Shown here: positions 1-5,235 of the stretch, piece after piece
Numbering within the stretch: the first letter of the stretch is position 1
Layout of the letters: the number at the start of each line of letters is the position of its first letter
Assembly: GCA_043767025.1 (NCBI GenBank)
Contig: JAYUHK010000220.1
Span: 1 to 9,968 of the forward strand
Direction of reading: 5' to 3'
DNA: 9,968 nt
From: JAYUHK01 sp043767025
GTDB taxonomy: Bacteria > Bacteroidota > Bacteroidia > Chitinophagales > Saprospiraceae
Program-made: the position numbers and the translations under genes
Notes under the pieces: generated by a model
What the model was told of the DNA's origin: nothing
Databases searched by the model: none
Seen by the model: the letters and a program-made list of their open reading frames with translations, nothing else

Positions 1-29
1 AGGCAAAAACTTTAGAATTTATACAGAGC

Positions 30-84
30 ACTTGATTTTTTTGGTTACTTTTTTCATCAAGGAAAAAAGTGACAAAAACCAAGT
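30..84. repeat. Imperfect hairpin / candidate dispersed intergenic repeat
   Basis: Positions 44-55 pair with 62-73 (12 bp including one G-T pair) around a 6-nt loop ATCAAG. A second segment (38-42 with 74-78) and an outer 5-bp segment (30-34 with 80-84) extend the stem past small bulges. CTTGAT (31-36) is also the exact reverse complement of ATCAAG (56-61), so a competing fold exists. It lies beyond the 3' end of recX with no gene between. It could be a dispersed palindromic repeat or a transcript-end structure; no clean U-tract follows on either strand. The structure is seen directly and the role is unknown. Confidence 0.55.
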
Positions 85-128
85 CAATAGCTACAAAAAA
101 TAAACTCAAATGAACCAATTTAAAATCC

Positions 129-143
129 TTGCGTAACATGAGT
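129..143 (+). repeat. 15-nt repeat, left copy (inverted partner at 9830-9844)
   Basis: The sequence TTGCGTAACATGAGT occurs here on the plus strand and again on the minus strand at 9830-9844, identical over 15 nt. In both copies a reading frame ends GCG TAA inside the repeat: here a tiny frame from the ATG at 111, there the longer minus-strand frame that enters from the window edge. A shared 15-mer in 10 kb could still be chance. It could also mark copies of a dispersed or mobile repeat. Confidence 0.4.
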
Positions 144-164
144 TAGTGATAAATTTTTAGTTTG

Positions 165-208
165 AACATAAGTGACCGACACTTTATAAGGTGTCGGTTA
201 CTTATGTT
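165..208. repeat. Strong hairpin with 18-bp arms
   Basis: Positions 165-182 and 191-208 form an inverted repeat with 17 of 18 complementary positions (the exception is a G-T pair) and an 8-nt loop TTTATAAG. It lies about 40 bp past the recX stop codon. It is not followed by a T tract in the direction of recX transcription, so it is not a textbook intrinsic terminator. Each arm contains the motif TAAGTNACCGACA, which recurs once at 5082-5094. This suggests a dispersed palindromic element. Confidence 0.6.
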
Positions 209-248
209 TACTTGTTGAAGAAAAGATAAAATATTCCTCCATTTGGTT

Positions 249-740
249 TCAATCCTTGAAATGCTCCCGAATTGCGTTCCAAACTAAACCACTTTCAAAA
301 CCTTTTCGGAGCGCGTACTGCGCCATGCGTTGGTTGCGCTCAAAAATCGAAATTTCTTTTCGGCTGATTGCCAGTTCTCGCTGTTTTTCCTCCAACACTC
401 CTTGCAGCGTACTAAAATAGGTCACATTGTCAATAATTTCCATTGCTTTTCGGATACAATATTCGGAAATATGGCGCAGTTTGAGTCCTTGAAGTATCCT
501 TATTTTTCCCCAACGTTTGATACGAAATTTTCCCCCAACGTAGGCTTCTGCAAATCTCTGTTCGCTCAAAAAATTGTCTTCTATCAGCACCGCGATAATG
601 TTTTCGCGGTCGTTGCCGTATATTCCCAACTCAATAAGTTTGGTGCGCACCTCGTCGTGGCAGCGTTCTTGGTAGGCACAGAAGTGTCGCAATTTTGCAA
701 GTGCAGCATCCTTTGATATATATTTTTTTGGCTTTTCCAA
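249..740 (-). CDS. recX: RecX family regulatory protein
   Basis: This 163-aa protein has RecX family features. RecX proteins are small and helical, bind RecA filaments and modulate recombination and SOS activity in the cytoplasm. The N-terminal region has the family pattern of a helix ending in LRHFCAYQERCHDEVRTKL, then IIAVLIEDNFLSEQRFAEAY (residues about 48-67), GKFRIKRWGKIRI, and a later repeat of the three-helix module near the C-terminus (YALRKGFESGLVWNAI). Length is normal for the family. The start is TTG at 738-740. No ATG precedes the conserved domain in frame, and the upstream codons (ACG, GTC, TTT) are not usual starts. A near-match to a -7 box (TATTATTTG on the minus strand, 749-757, one extra base) sits very close to this start, so the transcript may have a very short leader. 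recA is not in the window. The gene stands 150 bp from the upstream HAD gene, and a plus-strand RNA candidate lies in the gap. Confidence 0.88.
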   Translation of the reverse strand: MEKPKKYISKDAALAKLRHFCAYQERCHDEVRTKLIELGIYGNDRENIIAVLIEDNFLSEQRFAEAYVGGKFRIKRWGKIRILQGLKLRHISEYCIRKAMEIIDNVTYFSTLQGVLEEKQRELAISRKEISIFERNQRMAQYALRKGFESGLVWNAIREHFKD

Positions 741-781
741 TTTCGTGACAAATAATAAAAAAATATAGATAATAAAAATTG

Positions 782-789
782 TATCTTTG
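782..789 (+). promoter_or_regulatory. Bacteroidota -7 promoter box (plus strand)
   Basis: TATCTTTG matches the consensus TAnnTTTG exactly and is followed by GTAG-like sequence. It points to the right, away from recX and into a region without a plus-strand gene. No TTG is found at the usual -33 distance, which weakens the call. The predicted transcription start is about position 796. Confidence 0.5.
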
Positions 790-795
790 TAGTCA

Positions 796-907
796 TAACA
801 GCGTCTAAAAAAAATATTTTTTTTTCGGCAATTACTCAGCCTACATATACAACAAACTGGCTAAGTTTTCCTCATGGGCATTTTTAATGCTCATGGGGCT
901 TTTTTTT
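796..907 (+). ncRNA. Candidate small RNA of about 110 nt
   Basis: A plus-strand -7 box (782-789) is followed about 110 bp later by a textbook intrinsic terminator (870-907). No plausible plus-strand protein gene lies between them or just upstream, since recX and the HAD gene are both on the minus strand. The predicted transcript contains an A8-TA-T8 palindrome (807-824), a stem of 834-841 with 859-866 (8 bp with one mismatch, 17-nt loop), and the terminator hairpin. The last 17 nt or so are antisense to the 3' end of the HAD gene. I do not recognise it as 6S RNA, tmRNA or any riboswitch. The start position is inferred from the box and the RNA itself is unproven. Confidence 0.45.
870..907 (+). 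terminator. Intrinsic terminator on the plus strand
   Basis: CCTCATGGGCAT (870-881) pairs as RNA with ATGCTCATGGGG (887-898) over 12 bp, including two G-U pairs, around the loop TTTTA. One C and then eight T residues (900-907) follow. On the opposite strand the hairpin is followed by AAAACTTAG, so the U-tract supports only plus-strand termination. It overlaps the stop codon of the minus-strand HAD gene. Confidence 0.75.
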
Positions 908-1553
908 GCTCCCAACGTAGTAAATACGGCTGAATAGTGGTCGTTATTTCGGCACCGATAGGGTGAAGAACCGTTTGCAGCCCGACGGCTTTTGCACCCA
1001 AAATATTGTTTGCATTGTCGTCAATAAAAAGCGTCTCGGCGGGCAAAATACTCGCATCTTGCAGCACAAACTCGTAGATATTGGCGTTGGGTTTGCGCAA
1101 ACGCAGAAGATGTGAGTAATAAGTTTTGGTAAAAAACTGTTGGTCAAAATCCACAATTCCATGTGTCTTTTCTAAATGTTGATAAACCCATTCCAAGTGC
1201 GTTGTGTTGGTATTGCTCAATACAAAAAGCTGATAACCAGTTTGTTGCAAATTTTTTAGCATCTCAAAACGCTGCGTATGAAAGCCCAATAGCATTGCGT
1301 TCCAAGCGTCAATGATGGCGGTTCGGCTGGCTGCTGAACGGCTGCAGGAGCGCAAAATGTCCACGAAAGAATCCTCCGAAAGCAAACCCATCTCGAACTG
1401 CTCGAAGACGAGTTCTGCACCGTTTTCGGAAAGTCCTTGCCTGAAACGACCGCCCAGCACTCGGTCTAATTCGGAGTCCGTTTTGGCGAGGTCGAGGTCA
1501 ATGAGGACGTTGCCCAAGTCGAAGATGATATTTTTGATATTGGTAGATTGCAC
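891..1553 (-). CDS. HAD superfamily phosphatase, YihX-like
   Basis: This 220-aa protein has all four HAD motifs. Motif I is IFDLGNVLIDLD with nucleophile Asp12. Motif II is VLSNTN around residues 111-116, motif III is RKPNANIYEF with Lys154, and motif IV is LFIDDNANNI with Asp178 and Asp179. The DLGNV form of motif I, with Gly where many HAD phosphatases have a second Asp, together with the SNTN and FIDDNANNI motifs, places it with HAD subfamily IA proteins like E. coli YihX. YihX is an alpha-D-glucose-1-phosphate phosphatase, but the substrate here cannot be fixed from sequence. The helical cap lies between motifs I and II (residues about 20-95). The start is GTG at 1551-1553, because a TAA blocks the frame just upstream and the next ATG lies beyond motif I. 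A minus-strand -7 box at 1570-1577 leaves a leader of only about 10 nt. The 3' end overlaps the plus-strand terminator at 870-907. Confidence 0.88.
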   Translation of the reverse strand: MQSTNIKNIIFDLGNVLIDLDLAKTDSELDRVLGGRFRQGLSENGAELVFEQFEMGLLSEDSFVDILRSCSRSAASRTAIIDAWNAMLLGFHTQRFEMLKNLQQTGYQLFVLSNTNTTHLEWVYQHLEKTHGIVDFDQQFFTKTYYSHLLRLRKPNANIYEFVLQDASILPAETLFIDDNANNILGAKAVGLQTVLHPIGAEITTTIQPYLLRWEQKKAP

Positions 1554-1569
1554 GGCAAGAATTTTTTTC

Positions 1570-1577
1570 CAAAGTTA
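1570..1577 (-). promoter_or_regulatory. -7 promoter box for the HAD gene
   Basis: The plus-strand bases CAAAGTTA read TAACTTTG on the minus strand, an exact TAnnTTTG match. It ends 17 bp upstream of the GTG start, giving a very short leader and supporting that start. No clear -33 TTG is visible. Confidence 0.5.
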
Positions 1578-1640
1578 GACGTTTCGGAAAATATTTTTCT
1601 AAATTTTTGTATTTTTTAGGTCTAAAAAAATATTTTGAAA

Positions 1641-1688
1641 AAATATAAAACAAAATGTTTTTTAATTAAAACATTTTGTTTTATATTT
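1641..1688. promoter_or_regulatory. 48-bp palindrome with perfect 21-bp arms; candidate operator or leader hairpin
   Basis: Positions 1641-1661 are the exact reverse complement of 1668-1688, around a 6-nt centre TTAATT. The arms contain AAAACAAAATGTTTT and AAAACATTTTGTTTT. The palindrome lies between two divergent genes, so it cannot terminate either of them. Its right arm covers all but the last base of the -7 box of the plus-strand gene (1682-1689). It could be the binding site of a dimeric repressor, or a mobile palindromic repeat. The symmetry is seen directly and the function is inferred. Confidence 0.6.
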
Positions 1689-1689
1689 G
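1682..1689 (+). promoter_or_regulatory. -7 promoter box for the glucosaminidase-like gene
   Basis: TATATTTG matches TAnnTTTG, followed by CAGCG. The predicted transcription start is about 1696, giving a leader of about 37 nt before the ATG at 1733. Seven of its eight bases lie in the right arm of the 1641-1688 palindrome. Confidence 0.5.
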
Positions 1690-1732
1690 CAGCGTCAATT
1701 ATTTTTTTAAAACAAATAATATTTAAAAAATC

Positions 1733-2407
1733 ATGCCTGCAACAACAACTACACACACCAAACAGTCCAAAGCGACTGCTCCCAAAGCCACACCTATCGT
1801 TAGTAAGCAACTGCAACTTTGGAGAAAACTTTGGTTTCCGACTACTTTATTAGCGATATTTTTTTTCCTATTTTTCAAAAAAGATATTTGCGTCCAGCTG
1901 CATTATGGCGGCAGCGCAGCTACCAAAGACGGTACGCCCGTGTTGGTGAGCTACAGCGGCAGCCACACCACGTCGGACAGCGAAGAGGCTCTGAACCGTA
2001 CTTTTATCCAACGTTTTGCAAAAGTAGCTTTGGGCGAGCAGAAAAAAATCGGCGTTCCCGCAGCGATTGTTTTGGCTGCGAGCTTGCTCCACGCTCAATT
2101 CGGTACGCCGAATTTGGCGGCGACAGCCAACAACTTTTTTGAGCTTCCCTGCACCGAAGATTGGCACGGAGCTACTTTTTCGTATCAAGGAAACTGCTAT
2201 CGCCGCTATCTGACGGCGTGGGAAAGTTTCCGCGACCACAGTTTGTACCTCACTTCTGGCAACTTCGCAACGCTCAAATCGTTGAAAATCAACAATTTAG
2301 AGGAATGGGCTAGCGCGTTGGAACGCTGCGGATACAGCAAGAAAACGCCAAAGCTGGCAGCGCAACTGATGGGGCTGATAGAAAAATATGAGTTGAATAA
2401 ACTCTGA
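1733..2407 (+). CDS. Membrane-anchored glucosaminidase (GH73)-family protein, probable pseudoenzyme
   Basis: This 224-aa protein has a basic, Thr-rich N-terminus, one membrane segment (residues about 35-48, LWFPTTLLAIFFFLFF) and a C-terminal peptidoglycan glucosaminidase fold of the FlgJ/GH73 type, placed outside the inner membrane. Diagnostic parts are IGVPAAIVLAASLL (106-119), ATANN (130-134), a Cys at 140 and CYRRYLTAWESFRDHSLYL (155-173). A C-terminal segment, EEWASALERCGYSKKTPKLA (191-210), is typical of Bacteroidota members. In active relatives the first segment continues with the catalytic Glu (a pattern like LAQGILESGxGTS). Here the aligned position is His120 (codon CAC at 2090-2092) in LLHAQFGT, and the usual NNHFGIKC reads NNFFELPC. 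The protein may therefore bind peptidoglycan without cutting it. The ATG at 1733 fits the promoter box 44 bp upstream. It converges on the SH3 gene with 17 bp between stops. Confidence 0.82.
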   Translation: MPATTTTHTKQSKATAPKATPIVSKQLQLWRKLWFPTTLLAIFFFLFFKKDICVQLHYGGSAATKDGTPVLVSYSGSHTTSDSEEALNRTFIQRFAKVALGEQKKIGVPAAIVLAASLLHAQFGTPNLAATANNFFELPCTEDWHGATFSYQGNCYRRYLTAWESFRDHSLYLTSGNFATLKSLKINNLEEWASALERCGYSKKTPKLAAQLMGLIEKYELNKL

Positions 2408-2424
2408 TTTTTTTTTAAAACAAT

Positions 2425-3021
2425 TTATTTATAATATCGAACTCCGCCGCCATACACCCAGCCGACGGTGCCTCGCTTGGTTTTTATCCAGACCCACGGC
2501 TGATTGGCTACGGAGCCGTCGGGCATAGTTATTTTTTCGCTGGTTTTGCTTCGGTCGCCCAAAAAATAGAGTTCTTCGTCGAGGCGCAATTTACCCAAAA
2601 TACCTGCTTTTTGATTGGGCTTTTTGCGAATTTTCAGACCATCAACGGCGACATAGAGCTTGGTATTTTTTTCGGTCGCTGTCGGCGCAGTTGCCGATGT
2701 TGGAGTTTTGGCTTTGGGCGCGGTCGCTTTGGGAGTCGCAGCGATAGGGTTGGCAATCGAAGGCGTGTTTCCTTTTCGCGCTGGAGCGGCATTGGTCGGC
2801 GGCGGCGGCGGCGGCACTGGTCGGCGCAAAGTATCTCGGGCGGGCGGAGCGGGCGCAGCCGCAGTAGGCTGCACGGTGGAATTGTTGTTGTTGGTCGGCA
2901 TCGTATATTCGTCCTTTTTCCGACCGCATTTGGAGATAGACCAAACCGAGAAGAGAACAAAAAAAATAGCTATCAGCAAGTATTCCGTCCGAACAAGGAT
3001 AGAACGTGGTGGATTTGACAT
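2425..3021 (-). CDS. Membrane-anchored SH3-domain protein with Pro/Ala-rich linker
   Basis: This 198-aa protein has a short N-terminus, one membrane helix (residues about 13-30, EYLLIAIFFVLFSVWSIS), a long low-complexity linker rich in Pro, Ala, Thr and Lys (about 40-118, including a run of six Pro near 70-75), and a C-terminal bacterial SH3 (SH3b) domain (about 121-196). The SH3 part shows VDGLKIRKKPNQKAGILGKL, then WVWIKTKRGTVGWVYGGGV, the usual SH3b strand pattern. Such domains bind peptidoglycan or other envelope ligands, so a periplasmic role is likely. No lipobox is present, as Lys precedes the only nearby Cys. The frame is open to 3243, but that extension overlaps scpA and lies upstream of the -7 box at 3041-3048, so I chose the ATG at 3021. 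The exact partner is unknown. Confidence 0.72.
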   Translation of the reverse strand: MSNPPRSILVRTEYLLIAIFFVLFSVWSISKCGRKKDEYTMPTNNNNSTVQPTAAAPAPPARDTLRRPVPPPPPPTNAAPARKGNTPSIANPIAATPKATAPKAKTPTSATAPTATEKNTKLYVAVDGLKIRKKPNQKAGILGKLRLDEELYFLGDRSKTSEKITMPDGSVANQPWVWIKTKRGTVGWVYGGGVRYYK

Positions 3022-3040
3022 ATTTCGTATTTTAGTTGTG

Positions 3041-3048
3041 CAAAAGTA
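3041..3048 (-). promoter_or_regulatory. -7 promoter box for the SH3 gene
   Basis: Plus-strand CAAAAGTA reads TACTTTTG on the minus strand, an exact TAnnTTTG match. It lies 20 bp upstream of the ATG at 3021 and decides that start over the longer open frame. A TTG at the usual -33 distance is not seen. Confidence 0.55.
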
Positions 3049-3050
3049 CA

Positions 3051-3087
3051 GATTATGATTAAAAAAATATATTTTTTTATCACAATC
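3051..3087. promoter_or_regulatory. AT-rich palindrome just upstream of the SH3 gene promoter
   Basis: The core 3061-3078 (A7-TATA-T7) is a perfect palindrome. It extends to 3051-3059 against 3079-3087 with one bulged T and one mismatch. It sits two bases upstream of the -7 box, across the expected -33 region. It may be an operator or a hairpin marking the end of the scpA transcript. It also resembles, in position, the palindrome at the glucosaminidase promoter. Confidence 0.45.
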
Positions 3088-3200
3088 ATTGCGTATTGCC
3101 CAAAAAATTCTGTTACTCCCTTGCTGCGGCAGGTGTTTTTTGGGAAAATTGGAGGGAGAATGGGTGTCTAAAAAAAAATTACACGGCAGTTTTTGCTTTT

Positions 3201-3962
3201 TTAATCCAGCTCTTGGCTCAATTCGTCGCCAACGATGAGCCAAAAATTGTTAAAACCTTCGCCTGCTAATATTTCTATTTTTTGGGCATTCAGAAGTTCC
3301 AAGAGTGCCAAAAAAGTCACGATGGCGTGTATTCTATTTTCGCAGTCGCCAAAAATAACTTCAAAACCTGTTTTGATATTTTTTTTCAGTCGAGAGAGAA
3401 TAACTTTTTGCTGCTCTGGCACCGTATAATTGTAGCGCACAATCCGGTGGACGATGGCTTTTTTTTTCGCATCTTCAAACCGCGCCAGCGTTTGCTCAAA
3501 CACTCGGAGCAGCCGAAACAAAGTGACGGATTCCAAATCTGCGTCCGCCAAAGCCTGCGTGGCGATGGATTGGAGTTCGTCCAATACATTGCCACGCGGA
3601 TTTTGTAGGGCGCGAATTGCCTCCAACTGCCGCATTTCGTCCAACACACTTTTATAGCGTTGGTATTCGAGGAGGCGTTGGACGAGTTCTTCGCGCGGGT
3701 CGAGTTCGTTTCCATTTTCGTCTATCGGCTTGCGGGGCAGCAACATTTTGGCTTTGATGCGCATCAGAGTAGCGGCGACGAGTATAAACTCGCTTGCAAC
3801 GTCAATGTTGAGCGTTTCGAGCTGCCGAATGTACGCCAAAAAATCATCTGTGATTTTAGCAATCGGAATGTTGTAAATATCCAATTCGTCGCGCTCGATG
3901 AAGAACAGCAACAAATCAAACGGACCCTCAAATTGAGGTAATTTTATAGTGTATGCGTTCAT
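3201..3962 (-). CDS. scpA: Segregation and condensation protein A (kleisin)
   Basis: This 253-aa protein is ScpA, the kleisin subunit that links SMC heads and binds ScpB in the bacterial condensin complex, needed for chromosome compaction and segregation. The N-terminus has the family signature: FEGPFDLLLFFIERDELDI (residues 10-28), PIAKITDDFLAYI, then DVASEFILVAATLMRIKAKM (54-73) and LLP. A central acidic/basic helical region follows. The C-terminal winged helix is seen as IVTFLALLELLNAQKIEI (about 213-230). Length is normal. The ATG at 3962 overlaps the ruvC stop as TAATG, so the two genes are almost certainly co-transcribed and translationally coupled. scpB and smc are not in the window. 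No convincing terminator follows it; about 180 bp separate it from the SH3 gene. Confidence 0.93.
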   Translation of the reverse strand: MNAYTIKLPQFEGPFDLLLFFIERDELDIYNIPIAKITDDFLAYIRQLETLNIDVASEFILVAATLMRIKAKMLLPRKPIDENGNELDPREELVQRLLEYQRYKSVLDEMRQLEAIRALQNPRGNVLDELQSIATQALADADLESVTLFRLLRVFEQTLARFEDAKKKAIVHRIVRYNYTVPEQQKVILSRLKKNIKTGFEVIFGDCENRIHAIVTFLALLELLNAQKIEILAGEGFNNFWLIVGDELSQELD

Positions 3963-4576
3963 TACTTCTGGAAGGTTGAGACTTTTGTTTTCTCTATTTT
4001 TTCCACTTTTCCGACGGTAGCCGTGCGGCTTGGATTATTCTTGACAAAAGAAGACCAACTGTTGCCGCTGGACTTGCCCGCCATTGGGGAGTTGGATTGA
4101 TAAAAATGGCAGACGGCGGCGGCTAAAGCGTCCGTAGCGTCAAGAAATTTGGCTTCCAAAGAGCAGCTAAAAATCTGGTTGAGCATCGCTGCCACTTGTT
4201 CTTTGCTGGCGTTGCCGTTGCCAGTGACGGATTGTTTGATTTTTTTTGGCATATACTCCGTGACGTGCAGCCCTTTGGTCATGCCTGCGGCAATCGCTAC
4301 GCCCTGCGCACGCCCCAATTTGAGCATGGATTGAGCGTTTTTGCCATAAAAAGGTGCTTCTATCGCCAGCTCCGAAGTGCCGTGCAAGTCAATCAGACTT
4401 TGCACTCGCTCGAAGATAAGTTTTAGTTTGTAGGCTTGCTCGGGCGTGTGTCCGAGCGTGAGAACGCCGATATCCAGCAGAAACATTTTTTTTTCAAATA
4501 CTTCTATCACGCCGTAGCCGAGTACGTTGGTGCCGGGGTCAATGCCCAAAATTCGATATTTGGTGTTTATCTTCAA
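3962..4576 (-). CDS. ruvC: Holliday junction resolvase RuvC
   Basis: This 204-aa protein is RuvC, the dimeric endonuclease that cuts Holliday junctions with RuvAB during recombination and fork repair. All four catalytic acids are present: Asp13 in LGIDPGT, Glu73 in AIEAPFYGKN, and Asp146 and Asp149 in LDATDALAAAVCH. The family segment KLGRAQGVAIAAG is also intact. After the catalytic core comes a Bacteroidota-type tail with SWSSFVKNNPSR, then about 20 further Lys/Thr-rich residues, so the protein is somewhat longer than most RuvC. The start is TTG at 4574-4576. A TAA lies in frame eight codons upstream and no ATG occurs before the first catalytic motif. A shorter start at the TTG of Leu10 is conceivable but would remove part of strand 1. 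The gene is the upstream member of the ruvC-scpA pair. ruvA and ruvB are not present. Confidence 0.93.
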   Translation of the reverse strand: MKINTKYRILGIDPGTNVLGYGVIEVFEKKMFLLDIGVLTLGHTPEQAYKLKLIFERVQSLIDLHGTSELAIEAPFYGKNAQSMLKLGRAQGVAIAAGMTKGLHVTEYMPKKIKQSVTGNGNASKEQVAAMLNQIFSCSLEAKFLDATDALAAAVCHFYQSNSPMAGKSSGNSWSSFVKNNPSRTATVGKVEKIEKTKVSTFQK

Positions 4577-4638
4577 TCTAAAAAATGTTTAGCTGTATAT
4601 TAATTTTTAGGAATATATTTTAGTATTTATTCAAGTTC

Positions 4639-4779
4639 TTACAAAATTTCTGTTGGTGGCAGAATAACTTTCAGGAAGGAATAAAAATAAGATACTCCAA
4701 GTTTTCTAATAAATTCAATCAACGAATAGGCATTTTTGAGGCGCGGCGCATTGTAACAAAAAAATAACGCCGTGATTAA
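4639..4779 (-). other. Unexplained 46-codon open frame directly after and in frame with the next gene's stop
   Basis: Most of the 203-bp gap between ruvC and the small gene upstream is occupied by this minus-strand open frame. It begins immediately after the TAA of the 80-aa gene, in the same frame, and ends with TAA at 4639-4641. Its product would include NAYSLIEFIRKLGVSYFYS and end LPPTEIL, which looks protein-like rather than random. There is no ATG, GTG or convincing start of its own; the only TTG codon early enough is at codon 20. It may be a remnant of a longer gene or part of a dispersed repeat. A 5-bp GC stem (CGGCG with CGCCG) lies near its start. I do not recognise a family. Confidence 0.3.
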
Positions 4780-5022
4780 TTATAATATCCCTGTTATTTT
4801 TCTCATAGGTCTATAAGTACCTGTGTAGATTAGTGTTATTTTGTCAAAATTTTCCGTTTTGTTGCGCCCAATGTAACAAACTTCTTTTTTATCCTTGCTG
4901 TGAAACAAAGGAATTCCCTCCAAAACTTCTATTTTACTCTCGTCCATAACTGGATTGCCAAGTAATACCCATTCGTTGGGGTAACGTAATTTTATGTCCG
5001 CAATATTAATTAACTGTTCCAT
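4780..5022 (-). CDS. Small conserved-type protein of unknown function
   Basis: This 80-aa protein begins MEQLINIADIKLRYPNEW. It continues with VLLGNPVMDESKIEVLEG and LFHSKDKKEVCYIGR, and ends with FDKITLIYTGTYRPMRKI followed by a short Thr-Gly-Ile-Leu terminus. The pattern, with a ...YPNEWVLLGNP opening, a FHSKDKKEV centre and a YTG end, is one I associate with small hypothetical proteins of Bacteroidota and cyanobacteria, some beside retropepsin-like genes. I cannot name a domain or function, and no retropepsin gene is adjacent. It is predicted soluble, with no signal peptide or membrane helix. The open frame extends to an ATG at 5058, but the -7 box at 5047-5054 lies inside that extension, so the ATG at 5022 is the better start. 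The frame downstream of its stop remains open for 46 more codons. Confidence 0.65.
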   Translation of the reverse strand: MEQLINIADIKLRYPNEWVLLGNPVMDESKIEVLEGIPLFHSKDKKEVCYIGRNKTENFDKITLIYTGTYRPMRKITGIL

Positions 5023-5046
5023 ATCAAAATAGCTTTTTTTACGATA

Positions 5047-5054
5047 CAAAGTTA
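5047..5054 (-). promoter_or_regulatory. -7 promoter box for the 80-aa gene
   Basis: Plus-strand CAAAGTTA reads TAACTTTG on the minus strand, an exact TAnnTTTG match 25 bp upstream of the ATG at 5022. It is the same octamer as the box of the HAD gene. It places the transcription start at about 5040 and argues against the upstream ATG at 5058. Confidence 0.5.
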
Positions 5055-5058
5055 CCAT

Positions 5059-5235
5059 TATACATCGAATGTTATTGACTTTAAGTTACCGACATAGGGT
5101 TGGGGCTTTGCGACAGTCTGGGATTAAATAAGCCAAATCTGTTGATTAAAAACTAAACCCCCAAACGCAAAACCGAGTTTAAATAAATACCGAAATCCCG
5201 ATTGCGCCAAACCGCTGTTAGTGGCAGTTTTTTTT
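5059..5235. other. Gene-free region downstream of the nuclease gene, structured and repeat-like
   Basis: These 177 bp lie between the end of the nuclease gene and the promoter of the 80-aa gene. They hold the motif TAAGTTACCGACA (5082-5094), shared with the hairpin at 165-208. They also hold a long-range pairing on the minus strand between 5104-5112 and 5166-5174 (9 bp with one G-U pair). A short hairpin, CCGCT-GTT-AGTGG (5212-5224), is followed three bases later by a run of T on the plus strand. No protein-coding frame is convincing. The layout suggests a structured 3' region or recombination site. Confidence 0.4.
5217..5231 (+). repeat. Inverted repeat bracketing the nuclease gene, left copy
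   Basis: GTTAGTGGCAGTTTT here matches the reverse complement of 6254-6268 (GTTAGTGGCAATTTT) at 14 of 15 positions. This copy lies 4 bp beyond the nuclease stop codon. Confidence 0.5.

Noticed and set aside
2660..2826. Polyproline stretch in the SH3 protein as a possible functional link to yebC, whose family can aid polyproline translation.
   Set aside because: Proline runs are common and nothing in the sequence connects the two genes.
2611..3058. Long plus-strand open frames over the SH3 gene with Arg/Gly-rich or Ala/Val-rich products.
   Set aside because: They are antisense shadows of the Pro/Ala-rich linker, with low-complexity products and no promoter.
3022..3243. N-terminal extension of the SH3 protein frame beyond 3021.
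   Set aside because: It overlaps scpA, lies upstream of the -7 box and places a non-secretory, Lys/Pro-rich stretch before the membrane helix.
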